A stretch of 64,000 nucleotides of DNA from Hofstenia miamia (lineage: Eukaryota; Xenacoelomorpha; Acoela; Hofsteniidae), in the NCBI GenBank assembly GCA_900660155.1, contig CABFPE010000018.1:708895-772894 (forward strand), in the 5' to 3' direction. Below the pieces are notes generated by a model. That model was given only the letters and a program-made list of their open reading frames with translations, ran no database searches and had not been told where the DNA came from. Both the position numbers and the translations under genes were made by a program. This document shows positions 1 through 12,800 of this stretch, piece after piece (position 1 is the stretch's first letter; each line of letters begins with the position of its first letter).

Positions 1-31
<31 letters not shown>
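1..31. repeat. (TA)n microsatellite at left edge of the retroelement
   Basis: Pure TA dinucleotides run from the first base and stop where Penelope-like coding sequence begins. The run is cut by the window edge, so its length is unknown. Confidence 0.95.
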
Positions 32-33
<2 letters not shown>

Positions 34-1010
34 CCAGTTAAGAAAACGATTGACCATATAAAATCGGTACCACCTGAATCAGCCATTTACTAATGAAACA
101 CTTCGAAAGCTTTTATTATTAGCTTCATCAAACATTTACTTTTTTTTTGAAAATGAAGTGTATAACCAACATGATGGGATGGCGATGGGCTCTCCATTAG
201 GTCCAAAGTTTGCGAATTTCGTAATGGATTTAATCGAAAAGACTTTTCTAAGCTTAAGAAAACCACCAATATATTACAAAAGTTATGTTGATGATATTTT
301 TTGTTTAATGGAAAAAATTGATCATGCATCAATGTTTCTTTCTTATATTGATTCGCAACTAAGTGAAATTAAATTTTCTTGTGAATACGAAAAAGAAGAG
401 TCAATAAATTTTTTTAGATGCAACATTCAAGAAAACATCAATGGGATTTGAAATATCTGCAGAAAACCTACTAACACCGGATTATATATGCCATTTCAAT
501 CATACTGTGATAATAAATATAAACATTCAATTCTGAAAAACTTGTTTAGAAGAGCTGTTTTACTATCATCTAACTACAATGTACTTACAAAGGTTTTTGA
601 TAAAATATTTGAAAATTTAAAATTTAATGGGTATGCTGAAAAATTATTGCAAAAAACATCAAAAGAAGTTCTAACATCCTCTTCATTAAAATACAATTCA
701 CAAGAACACAAAGATTATATATTTTGGAAACTACCTTTTAATAAACCGCACGAATCACGTTTTAAGAAATCTATATATATATATATATATATATAAATCA
801 AGAATTATACCAATTTTAAATTCGGAAAAAATATCAAATTTAATTCCTAACAAAGATCCAATTCAAAAAACCTTTGGTTTCATCAATTGTTTATAAATGT
901 AATTGTCAGAAGTGTGACAGCTTTTACATTGGTGAAACCAAAAGACATTTGAAAACACGAATTCAAGAACATCTTTATCGACACCAAGATCGCAGAATCA
1001 ATTTATATTA
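32..1010 (+). mobile_element. Penelope-like retroelement (RT + GIY-YIG), broken fossil copy
   Basis: The first part (about 90-450) translates to a reverse transcriptase core with the signatures DGMAMGSPLGP (finger/palm) and YVDDIF (catalytic YxDD box). These are typical of Penelope-like elements rather than LINEs. A continuation with similar codon use runs about 488-770. After a (TA)n run, a segment at about 865-1000 encodes KCNCQKCDSFYIGETKRHL, a zinc-binding linker followed by the GIY-YIG endonuclease signature FYIGET. The RT then GIY-YIG order is diagnostic of endonuclease-bearing Penelope-like elements. The left part of the RT is cut by the window edge. The copy is broken, with a few interruptions, and moderately old. 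Active elements use target-primed reverse transcription. Confidence 0.85.
772..796. repeat. (TA)n microsatellite inside the Penelope-like element
   Basis: About a dozen TA units sit between the RT-linked segment and the GIY-YIG segment. The same dinucleotide bounds the element on both sides. Confidence 0.95.
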
Positions 1011-1122
1011 AGGAAGAGAAACCTAATTTAAATACTAAATGTCATCAAACTCTTCACTTGTTTTAGTTTAATTAATTAATGATTTGTAAATGTATATTTA
1101 CCACCAAATAATTTTTGTTTTT

Positions 1123-1160
1123 CGACTGACGATGGTACAGTAAGTACCGAAAGTACTCTC
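1123..1160 (+). ncRNA. candidate hammerhead ribozyme in the 3' region of the Penelope-like element
   Basis: CTGACGA (1126-1132) matches the hammerhead core CUGANGA. A hairpin follows, GGTAC (1134-1138) paired with GTACC (1144-1148) around loop AGTAA, as stem II. GAAA (1149-1152) is the second core element, and GTACTC (1153-1158) could form a minimal stem III with a UC cleavage site. The order core, stem II, GAAA, very short stem III is that of the type I hammerheads known from Penelope-like elements. Stem I, the bases just before 1126 against those after 1158, pairs poorly. The motif may be degenerate or depend on dimers. Confidence 0.45.
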
Positions 1161-1186
1161 AATTAAAGTTTTCGTTGTTTTTTCAT

Positions 1187-1209
1187 TATATATATATATA
1201 TATATATAT
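1187..1209. repeat. (TA)n microsatellite at right edge of the retroelement
   Basis: About 11 TA units directly follow the hammerhead-containing tail and seem to mark the right end of the Penelope-like copy. Confidence 0.9.
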
Positions 1210-2060
1210 GAAATTATTTTATAGATTTAATACAATTTATTCTTCTTAGTTGGTTAAAAGATTCAGTTCCATTCTCCAGTTTCAAGCTTCATTATATTCA
1301 AAATTTAAATTAGCATTTTTTCATTTAATTTTAATCATAATTCATATAATTGAAAATTTAGTGTGGACAAATTTCTTTGATAAAATTCTCATAATATCGT
1401 TGTTTAATAAGTTAGTTTAGTTTTTTCTAAAAGTGTTGTTCTCCCGTATGTTCTTTCGATATCGAAAACAGATTGTTACAAATTTTTCACCAACGAATAA
1501 GTTTTTGTGTAATTGTAGACTGTCTTTTGCTCTTGATTTGTAATAATAAATAATTTTAGTTTTTAAGTTTGTAATATTAAGTGATTTTTTGAAGTTTGTT
1601 TAATATAGCACATTTTTTCATTATATTTTGAAATTTTAGCATATTCATGAGATTAATTTGTAGTTAAATATCAATAATGGTGCCTTCATATTCCCTCTGT
1701 ACTTATCGAAGGGTAATTAACAAGTAAAAGTCAAATGTCAAAGTCAACTGGAATTGATTAATAACGAAAATCAGTTTAAATTCGCGTGTAGCACTTTTAT
1801 TCTTTGCAAACAACTTGTAATTCCGGTTTTAGAATTTTTTCCAGTTGTGAGAAATTTTTTTCATTTAATTAGATGTATTTTGTTTTTGTTTTTGAGAAAT
1901 CTGACAACGACGTTCACTGAAGCCAAGGCCTTTTACGGTTGAGCATTTAAAATGTTATGCTCTTATGATATGTGGACAAAGGCCTATGTATTTTCTAACT
2001 GTCAGTAGATTCATTCTCACTGCAATCATCTTTAATTTTTATGCGTTGTATTGTTTTCAG
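1210..2060. other. A+T-rich stretch upstream of the LRR gene, no gene seen
   Basis: No protein-like reading frame is evident. The last bases (TTGTTTTCAG, 2051-2060) form a splice acceptor immediately before the LRR start codon. A 5' non-coding exon, or a trans-spliced leader site, is therefore expected here or further upstream. Confidence 0.5.
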
Positions 2061-2286
2061 ATGCCGCCTGATCATAATGCTAAAATCGAAACTCCCGAGG
2101 AAACAACAGGCTTGGCACCGAACATTACTACAAATGAGATACTCGAGGCCGCTAATGAAACTGATTTCAATGCTGTAATCGAAGTCGATCTGCATGGTAA
2201 AGGCATCACAAAGTTAGTTAGTTTTGATAAATTTCCTGCTATCAGAGTTCTGGACGTTTCCTGTAATGCTTTATCATTATGTGACG
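2061..2286 (+). CDS. LRR gene, exon 1 (first coding exon)
   Basis: It starts with ATG directly after a TTTTCAG acceptor and ends at GACG|GTAACC. It encodes the N-terminal cap and first repeat (FPAIRVLDVSCNALSL). Confidence 0.8.
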
Positions 2287-5200
2287 GTAACCATATTTAT
2301 TCACTGAATATTTTGTTTACAATTAACATTTCACTATTATTCAATGATTAGCATAACTGGTAATGGGATGATTCTGGAACAGAGTTACATTACCTTTGCA
2401 AATAATAATGTTATATGTCATCATTTCCTGATATCTAAATTATCTTTTTGGAGGTATATTTTGCCATTGAATTATTTTTGATATTTAAAACTGAAACCCA
2501 TCCCCTAATGTGAATCATTAAATTTATGGAATTGGCATCTATGGAGCAGAGACATATGAGATGCCAAAGTATTTTTCAAGGTCAACCAAAAGCTAGCCAG
2601 TGCCTCTAAGATAATATTTGAACAAGGTTGAGGTTATACGTCTGAACGTCGAATTTAATACGCCCTCTAGACATTGACAAACTAGAATAATGAATTATAG
2701 TTTCCTAGATAAAATGCCAAATCATATCCCCAAAGATGAGTAAAATAGATAACTTTAGAGATCTACAGCATATCTTCATATGCAAAGATAATTTCGTTTG
2801 TATTAATGTCAATACTAACGTCTGCTGAATTCAATTCAACATCAATTTTCTATAATTCTTTAGTAGCCACTACTATTGAGCTAAAATTTTGGATCCATGA
2901 ATTATCCATGGATCTCATTTTCAGGTGCAGATCCATTCCAGATGCATGGAAATTTCTATGGATCTCTCGGTATATGGACAGGTCTGATAATAGCATGTAT
3001 TTCATGAAGGTAAGAACCATAAGGTTTTTGTAAGCAATGGAGATGTTTGTCATTTGTATTGACAAGTTTGGGATGAAACATTTTACTAAGATTTTGCAAA
3101 TTTAACTTGGTCTTGAGCCAGACTTTCTGACCCATTTACAACTCTGATTGAAGCAATTGCTGTCAGTTCCAATGAATAAAAACTCTTTTAACCTTTGTTA
3201 ATTATGTGAAACCGCATATTTATAGTTATTTGTTTAGATTTGAAGCATCAGTTACCACAAATACGAGAACTACGTTTATATGGAAATCGGCTCCAAAAAA
3301 TATCTGGATTAGCTGGATTAAAGCAGCTTACATACCTTTCTCTTCAGCATAACCAAATCAGTCGAATTGAAAGTGGACTGGCGGGCCTCTGTTGCTTAAA
3401 AATTCTGCGTTTAGATAGCAATAAACTCACAAAAATTGAGCCTACTGATTTCAACTCGTGTATCTCGTTAGAAATTTTGGACCTTAGCTACAACTATTTG
3501 GATTCCCTATCGGCATTAAGGTATTGTCTCCATTTTTGTTGCTTGTGGCTGTGTCTAAATTATAGTTTAAACGTTTAATATGTAAGAGTGACATAATTAA
3601 TACTAATCAAAAGTTTTTGAGACAGTGATTTTTTTCAATATCCTCTAAATCATTTAACAATTACAAAGAATGCGATATGCTTAACATAAAAATCACGATA
3701 TATAGATTTTCATGCTCAATTTCAAACAGGATAATCAATTTTTTTAATGGATAACGATTTTAAGTTGATTGAAAGATAGTATTGATTTAGACTATTAAAT
3801 ATGATTTAAAATTTGACCTTGCATATTTTAGGATTGTAAGTTCTTTAGAGACTGTTTAATATTTTTTTGTTTAAACTTATCCAACAGATATTCTAAAATT
3901 CCTATTACTGAAAAGACTTTAAACAGACATCAGTGACAAAGTTTATTATTGTTTGAACCAAGGCAATACATAATAGTTTCTAAAAAGGAATCATTGTCAG
4001 AGTNGAATTTCAATATCAAATTCCCTAACCAATTGTGTGACGTTTGTTAGTTTTTCTTTCAGAAAATGAGAGTCTAAATTGTAAACAGGAAACATTTTAA
4101 AAATGAATTTGGGTCCACCAAATTGAAATTTTAGCATGAATGCCAGAACAGAACGGGCCAAATTTTCAGGATAATCAACCGAATTTCCTATTGAACTACC
4201 AGCATTATAGAATAAATTAGGCTTAATTGATACTTCATCAAAAATTACTGTACATCTTTTCTGCTTTTCACTGAGACTATTTGCTATAGTTTCTAAAAAG
4301 GAATCATTGTCAGAGTTAAGTGTTGAAGTAAGTCTTTGAAGAACTCGAATGCTGGGTAAACGCAATTTTGATCTTAGTAGATTGTATGAAGCTCTGGAAA
4401 CAGCATAGAGTAAGTACCCAAAACAAAAATCGTCCCTTGAATAAATGAAAGAGTTGGTTGTTTCATTAATTAAATGTACTTGTCGACAAATAAATAGCGA
4501 TTTTTCTGAAAGTGTAGTTTCTTCATTGTTAGATAAGTCATTTACAATAGCTTCTAATTGAGACCAAAATTTTATGATCCGTTTTACATATGGAATTTTA
4601 ACTATTTGAATTTTATAATAAGAAATATACGAAAAGCTTCCATCGTTTTGACGATTTAGAAAAATTGACCAGTTAAATATAGGTCCAACAGAGCCGTTTG
4701 AGAGTATGGCAAATCCATTCAAAGTTTTGATGCATGATCCCATTTGGGAATGATGCGACCAGTTTTGTTGAAAGTTTGAAAAATTAATAGTTTCCTGAAG
4801 TAAAAATTCTTGCATTTCATTAATATTTGGGTTTCGAGATTCACTTGAGCTAAGATTAGTTGGTCTAGGAGGTGGTGGTGGTGTTGGAATTGAAGACATA
4901 GGAACAATTTAAGTATATTTGGTAATGAGGCAATCCATTTAAGACAAAGTTCCTTTTTCTTGGGAAATCCAACACAGTAATTTTGTCACTATTTTCACGA
5001 TATCCCGTTCTGCAACCATATACAGAGCATTTTCGAGGCATTTCAGATTGAACTGATTGCGTGCACAGGTACAGACCCATGAATAATTCGCTGAAATTGA
5101 TAATTGCTTAGCAACAGGTGATGAGAGTGACTTTCATATAGGGGAAATAACTTCATCGCGTAGTGCAAAGAAATTACAAGTATCCAGCTGGGCCTACGCT

Positions 5201-8200
5201 ATTTTCAAGAGAGATTTGGTGACGATGCCTGTATTATGTATTGCCTTGGTTTGAACAAATGTCCTTATCGCCCTCATTCCTTGTCTGATAATTGTCGCAG
5301 GTTGGATGACATGTCGTTGGCTTGAAGCAATAATGTTACTATTCAATTTTTAGAAAATTCACTTTATTAAACTTTTTGCATTAGTGCACAGAGATTAATC
5401 TTAAAAAAGAAACTTGCCAAATTCAATAATTAACATTTGAGGGTTTTAGTAAGAATTTCAATCAATGGCAAGCTGCATTAGATTTAATAAAATAAATTTG
5501 ACCTGTGGTGTTGGGTAAGGGTACCAACCACGATCTTTATCAGTTTTGATGATTCGGGCTACTGTTAATTTTGGAGTTTACCATTTTAGAAAATCGGCGT
5601 GACGATACTCCGTAGTGATGTTTGATTATAATTACTTTTATTGAGTTTGGGGTCGTTTTTCGCATTATGTATAGAATAAAACCACTTTAATATTGCGTAG
5701 ATGCTCGATTTGTAAATAATAACACCATGAGACAAAAAATACTTTTTCCGTGTTAACAAATTCAAAGCAAATTTTTCTGAATGACTTTTTATGCTGATTA
5801 CAAAAATAATAGTTATTTTTCTCAATTCAGTCTAATTTTTAAGTTATATCATATTTTTAAGAAATCAATAATTCTTTCTATAGTAATCACACAAATTATC
5901 TATTGAATCAATTTGTTCCAAATAATGTCACAAATCATTCCATTTTCACTTTTGCTGTCTCAAAACAAACCATCGTTTGATGAACCTTTTCGCCATATTT
6001 GTGGAATACACTCTGTGTTTTACCGTTCCCCACAGCCAGAAGTCTAGAGGCGTTAGATCCGGACTACGCGCTGGCCAAAGAATGTAACCTCTTCGAGAAA
6101 TCACATTGTTGGAAAACTCATTACAAAGAAGGTCGATAGTTTCGCGTGCGGTGTGCGGCGTAGCTCCATCTTGTTGGAAAAACAGAGAACCATTTAAAAA
6201 TTCTTCGTTATTTTGCAATTGAGGAAGAAGGAAATCTTTGATCATTGCTCGATAGGTTGATCCGTTTACTGTGGTTCCTGTACCATTCTCGTCTTTGAAG
6301 ATAAACGGGCCGAAAATCTGATTCCACGAGACACCGCACCACACAATGATTTTCGGCGAATTGAGTGGCATATCGGTAACAAATCCAGGATTTTCTTGAG
6401 CATAAAACCGGTAGTTCCAGCCGTTCACGTGGCCGTTCACATGAAAGTTAGCTTCGTCAGAGAAAATAATGCGCTTCAACATATCGGGATCTTGCTGAAG
6501 GTGTTGAAGGATCTCCGAGGCGAAGTCAACGCGAGACTCAAAGTCTTCATCGTTAAGGGAGTGACGATGGCACAACCGATAAGGATGAAAACCGCGTTCG
6601 TGAAGAATCCGGTTGATGGTGGATACAGAAAGGTTTAGCTGCACTGATAGTCTACGCTGTGAGGTCTCTGGTTGCTGTTCGACGGCATCAACAACGCGCT
6701 CAATATTCTTTTTCGTGCGAGCCATTCGCACGGAGCCGCCGCGTGGCTTATGTGCGAGTCCAACAGTAATGGCCGTATTGTGGGCTTCCAAAATTGTCTC
6801 ACGTTTTGGCCGAGGATCACGAGGACGAAGTTTAAACAATTGAGCATACGAACGCTGAACAATCACAACTGAGCGATGCTGTTCAAAAAGCCGAGCAAGG
6901 TGAAATCGCTGGACTGGCGTGTAACGTTTACTCATGATTCTGAAATGAAATAATGAAGTGAAAATCGTTATTTTTACAAATTCGTCTCATTATTGGTCCA
7001 ATTAGGAACCAATCATATTGACAAAACATTCATAACTGAACAATTTTGTTAAAGAGACATAATGCTACAGAACAAATAATCATAGGAAAGATATTTTCAA
7101 ATATAAATTATGTGTGACTTACCACATACATAATATCAATGTTATTTACAGCCTATATTGATGAAATTATTCAAAAGAAGTTTTCTAACATGAAATTTCC
7201 CAGTATTCTTTATTATTTGTATTGGCATTGACTTCTATAGAACTATAATTGAATTTACACGAACCCGCTGAAACTGACCAGGTTTCACTGAAACACCCTG
7301 TACTTGAAGCTGTTTATATAGTTTTCACCTGCCTCACGTTTACTATCTTCTGGAAGCTCTGATTTGGTGAGTACAAAAGAAAAAATGGTTTTCATTACAT
7401 CAACAATGTCCTTTCCCAAAGAAGAAAGCTTTCCTTAAAGCTCTCTTGAAGCCATTTCTATAGAGTTAGCAAAGCAAGCTCTAAAATTCACAAAATTTGC
7501 AAGGCCACATTAGTTTATGTTGGGCTATATTCTTCAGGAAAATAAATATTTCAGAGGAGTTGTTGCATACATGTACATTGTCTGAACATTAGGTATGGCA
7601 AGAATTTGAAGTTTTTACAAAGATCGAATTTTTCATTGATCAAATATTAATGGTTTCATATACTTCAGGTTTATTATTCTTAGCACAAAACTTAATCATT
7701 ACATGAGTACGCACAAACCCATAGATGTGCCCATAGCAAAGGTTTTCAATATTTCTTAAGAGGCTTAGATAGATTTTCTCAAAACTATCGCCAAAGCGGT
7801 TTGTTACTTTAAAGTAACACTAGTGGATGTAGGGTTAACAAATATATTTCGTTACCCCATGCGCCTTACCCAGTTTTGCTGTTATCAGAAGCCCTCTTTC
7901 AACATATAATACTTTGGAGGCGTTTCATTGATCTAGCATTTTAGCATCAACAATTAAAAATTCACAATATATTAAACTCAATTTGCCTCCATTGGCAGAA
8001 TACGATGTCAGACCAGCAGTTGCGAAACGAAGATTGTAAACAGTATCATCAAGTGAAGTACAACAAGATTATCTTATTAGCGTTTTAGGGAAAGCGCAAG
8101 AGAAAGACAAAAATGCTGATAAAAGGAACAGCGTGGTGTATTTTAGGATTATTATTTCTTTTTACAATGAAATTATCATCATTATTCAATTGTTGAGATA

Positions 8201-9842
8201 TTATTATTCAAAATATGCACACATTTTCATTCCAATGACACATTCTAGTTTTCCAAGGCCACACTGTGTGGCACTGGAAGGCCAGGTTTGAGGACTGTGG
8301 CAAAGTGATCAATTCTTCATTAATCAAGTGTTCATTTATGACACTCTCTTTGTCAATTGTGAGATTATGTGGAATTGGTGGAGTCTTTCAAATATTTCTC
8401 TTGGTCATAGGAATCAAATAGGCAAAATACACAGGGTGATTGCATTTCGTCTAAGCTTTAATTCACGGAGAATTTTCAACATTTTAAAATCACAACATAT
8501 CTTCCAATATATATATTTTTTGAAGTGAATTAACTCGAAAAGACTCTTAATATTTTCGTAATTGTCCTTGGTGGATCGTACATACGCAATAGGAATAGCA
8601 GATTTTGAGTTATCATTGCTTAATAGAACTGCTTTTAAAGATTTTAATGAACCATCGATGAAAAGAATGAAATCATCATTATTGATTTAGTAATAGGAGC
8701 TTCAATATCGTGGCAATATCAGATATTGTTTTCAGATAGTCGAAAAAAGCTCGTAACTTGTAATCTCTTTGCTTAACTTTCTATAAGTGATTTTTTCCTT
8801 CAATGATAACACTTTTTTAACTTCTTTAATAGAATGGCGCTGCCGCTTTTGATCAAATTTAGCTTTTTACTTATTTCAAAAAATTCTTTTGAGTCTAACT
8901 TGATTGTACTAGTTTCTTCTGTTACAAAATTTTCCGTATCCTCTTGGTCGTCGTTTTCTTCAAGTTTTTTTGCAAATAGATTCGTCATATTCTAATGAAA
9001 AATGCGAGTGATCTTACCGGAGCGATCGAGGAATCAATGTTTGGATAGATAATTTTTTACTTTTATTTTTTTGTTGAAAATTAAAAATGTCAACAGTACA
9101 AAAGAAACAATCTGTCCTGTGATCTCAAGGCTTTCTCCAAATGCGAGGCATTTCAAATGGCCTCATTAGTTTTCTATTTCTATAAAATGGAATAATACAA
9201 TGATTATAAATTTCGACAAGCCTTTGCCAAGCTAATAAATTTGAATTACAGAAGTGACCGACAAAAGAAGGGGCCTGAGACTTTCCAAGATCCAATGCAA
9301 GAGACAAATTGAAATATTTTTCTTACGCTTCTTGCAACTTTGGACTATTTGCTATAGAGCACTTTCTTGATTTCGCCAGATAGACGCCACAAATTTAGCA
9401 AAACAAACCCCTGTCAATTATACAAGAACTAATTGAAGGCATTTAAATTATAATGAAAGTTTCATTGTTAATTGTTTCTTACCCCGAGATCACCTACAAT
9501 TCCAATTGAGTTAGCAAACAAAAGTGAAAAATTGAGACAAAAATAGCTTCAAATAAAAATTAATAGTTCATTTACAATTGACCGCAATATGGTTGGAACC
9601 GGGTGGGTTCGACGTGCCAGCTAAGTTGGGTTGGGTCGAGATATTTGAACCGGTAAAAGCAGAATCAAAGGGCCACATTTCAATTGGAGGGCGTATTGAT
9701 ACTCATGACCGCTCTACTCTAAAAAGCGACGCAGTGAAATCAATTATTGTTCTCAAGGAAGCAATGAGCAACAATTTATACTCATGAATTTGTACATGTT
9801 TACTTCAATCTGTTTCTTTATTAACTCAATCAATTGTTTTTC

Positions 9843-9879
<37 letters not shown>

Positions 9880-12800
9880 CACTAAATTACTCAGTTGAGA
9901 GCTAATCAGTTTTAAAAGTTAAGGTATATTTCCCACCGGTTGTATACGGTTGTATACCGGTCAGGTTGGTATCCCTAAAACCCACACAAGTCGACCGGGC
10001 GGTCAATCGGCATGAAAATTAAAAAATGCCGGTTGGGTTTGGTTACTACTTTTGTCGAACAGTTCCACCCATGGGCTTCAAAGCGGTTTAATGATTCATG
10101 AATACAGTTATATTGCTGTCTATGCGTATCTGTGTGTAAGTGTTTGTGTATGTAAAATATGCACAACTGTATGTGGGTGTGTTATTATTTACCCTCTTCA
10201 GTCTATTTATGCTTTTGAAGTAATTGAAATTGTTAAATGGAATACAATTTATATCCAAAAATAAATTTAACTCTTGACGTCCAAAATTATTCTCAATTTT
10301 CCGCAAATTTTTAAAATTTTTGTAGAAAAATTTTTTAGCGAATTTTTTAAATAGATCACATTTTCGAAATCCTCGTCAATGGGAAATACAAAATTTCTGT
10401 GTTGCGTTTTCTGCACACTCATTTTAATTTGTATTTGTGCAATTTTAAATAAATTCGATATAATATCTTTTCGGTGCAATTTATTGTTTCAAAGTATTTT
10501 CTTTTCGATGTAATTTCTGTAAACCGTTTCAATTAGTGCCCCAACTTCAATTTCTGCTTTTAATAATGTTTAGAATTCAAAACGTTGAATACGAGATGAT
10601 AAAATTACTTACGTTCTAAATTTTTGACTTAGATGTCAAATAGTAATAAAAATAGTAGTAAAACTTAGCCATTGCATTTATTTTTTCTATGTTTTAAAAG
10701 TTCGTCGTCGTTTGTAGTGCATTTTGCACCCACAAGGATTTAAGCTTCAATAAAAGGAGTGCCGTTTATGTAGCTATGTCGAAACTTCATGACTTTTTAA
10801 GTTAGTCGAAAAAGATATAAATTATTTATATTTATATTTATTTTTAGGCTATTAAATATTTATATATTGTGCAAAATGAACCATAAGCTTTATAATAGTA
10901 ACACTGAACATTTAATGTGTATCTGACATTAATTTTCTATATTATGGTGTTGATGGTATAACACAACATTTTTGTGTTTTCTTGTGAATGTATTTACCCA
11001 TTTGCACAATTGTGAGCATTGATACAATCATTCATGCATGCCCATAAACTTTTATCACATGACTGTCTAATAAATCGCTTATATGTCATATACTGCACTT
11101 TTTCTGGAATCCTGACAATCATGGAGATTCTCATTATGTATTAATATAAGAATAGTATCTTACAAGTATTACATATCTCCAATCAACGAACAAATGCGCC
11201 TTTGTGTCTGTGATTCAGCATCAAATTTGAAAAAATTTGATATTTCAACCCTATGCTTCATTATTTGACCCCCAGCACCTATTACATTGGAAGGGAGCTG
11301 CTTCATGCTTTTTCGAGAGTCAGATCAAAAAGTAAAAAAATGTTTCCTTAGAAATTAATTTTTGTGTACATTACATGGATAAACACTAACAATTTGGATT
11401 AATTGCTCCTTAGTAGAATGATTTGTCATAACACTATATTAACAACTCCAATTTTGATGCAATGAAATTTTTGGTGTTTGAAATACAGTACAGCATATGT
11501 CTATGTTAAGAATCACTCCATTCGTCGTTCTTGATAATCTTAACTTCATTGTTCAGCTTTGATATCGGAGAAGGCCTTGAGGTGCAAAATACACGCCAAA
11601 CATCTTCCAACTAATAAAAAAGTAAACGACGACGAACTGTTAATGCAATTTTGCACTACCAGTTGAACAGTGGTGTCACTGAGGGATGTGGTGTATCGGG
11701 CGCCCAAATTGCAATAACATTTTTTATTTTCTAATAATAGAAATAAAGCTTATTTTAATTAATTTTAAACAAATCTGTGGCTCCAAGTTTAGAATTTGGA
11801 GCCTTTATGGAGTAACATATCAAAATAATAAAGTAACTATTTAAATATAGCAAAAAATTAGGGCCCAAAATTAGAAAAAATATCTTTAATAAAGAATTTT
11901 CGACAATTTTGGAGACCCAATATTTATTCAGATACAAATAGTGTTGGTTGATTAAAATCACTCGATTTAAATCATGATTTAAATCAAAGCACATTATTAG
12001 TTCAATTATTGATTTAAATCAAGTACACTAAAGGAGATACAGTGTATTCTAATTGTTTTGAAATCATTGCCGTGATATTGGAATGAATTGGCAAGCTCTG
12101 AAATGTTGTTTTGCATGTTTTTATTCTTCAGTTTATTTAAAGTTGATTAAATTATTGTATTTCAAAAATAGTAGTATCAAAAGGATTTCTAATATTTTCT
12201 ACTTCGGAAGATTGTCTGGGTTAAATTGAAATTTAGATAAAAATTTTTTTGATTTTTTTTATTTAAATCGGATTTTTTCCCAACACTGGATACAAAACAT
12301 TTATTAAAAAGTATCTAAAATACATCGAAACGGTTACTGAAAACTTACTACATGACATTGGAAGGTGTGGAGAGGAGTGGTGGGTCCGGATTAACATCTC
12401 GCATCTGGCCAACGAAATTTACAGGGCCGCCATTGCAGCTGAAGCTGCCCCAACTTTAATTTCCGGTATTGTAATACAAAATCAATCACATTTGTACAAA
12501 TGTTTATTGTATTTTAAAAACACAATCATCTCAACTATCTCCAGTGCAACTTCTCGCAATAGATGTGATGAATACTTCGTCCCCTTACAAATGTAAATCG
12601 AACAAATTTTTATCGTTTTTTATATCGCTTTCACATCGAATTGCTATCATAAAAATTAAATCTAAATCCAATACTCATCCGCCCAGATTGGCGATATTCG
12701 CAATCTGCGTTCTTCCCTGGAATGAACGCAGCTTAAAATAATCTGTCCTAAAATGGTGCTAATTTTAACCACAACTCCACAACGTATTTCAAAATGTAAT

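Larger units (their letters stand above)
3959..5248 (-). mobile_element. P-element-like (THAP9-type) DNA transposon, internally damaged
   Basis: The element has perfect 17-bp terminal inverted repeats: CAAGGCAATACATAATA at 3959-3975 and its reverse complement at 5232-5248. An identical 8-bp direct repeat flanks them. Inside, on the minus strand, are a THAP zinc-finger start (MPRKCSVYGCRTG) and P-transposase segments. At about 1.3 kb it is much shorter than a full P element (about 3 kb), so the C-terminal half of the transposase is missing. A single ambiguous base at 4004 sits at a repeat junction and suggests an assembly join. Confidence 0.88.

Noticed and set aside
6396-6872. Several plus-strand frames inside the Tc1/mariner transposase
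   Set aside because: Antisense shadows of the transposase gene; no independent motif.
9578-9787. 70-residue plus-strand frame (WLEPGGFDVPAKLGWVEIF)
   Set aside because: Higher G+C than its surroundings but no known domain; probably part of a repeat that also appears around 10010-10060.
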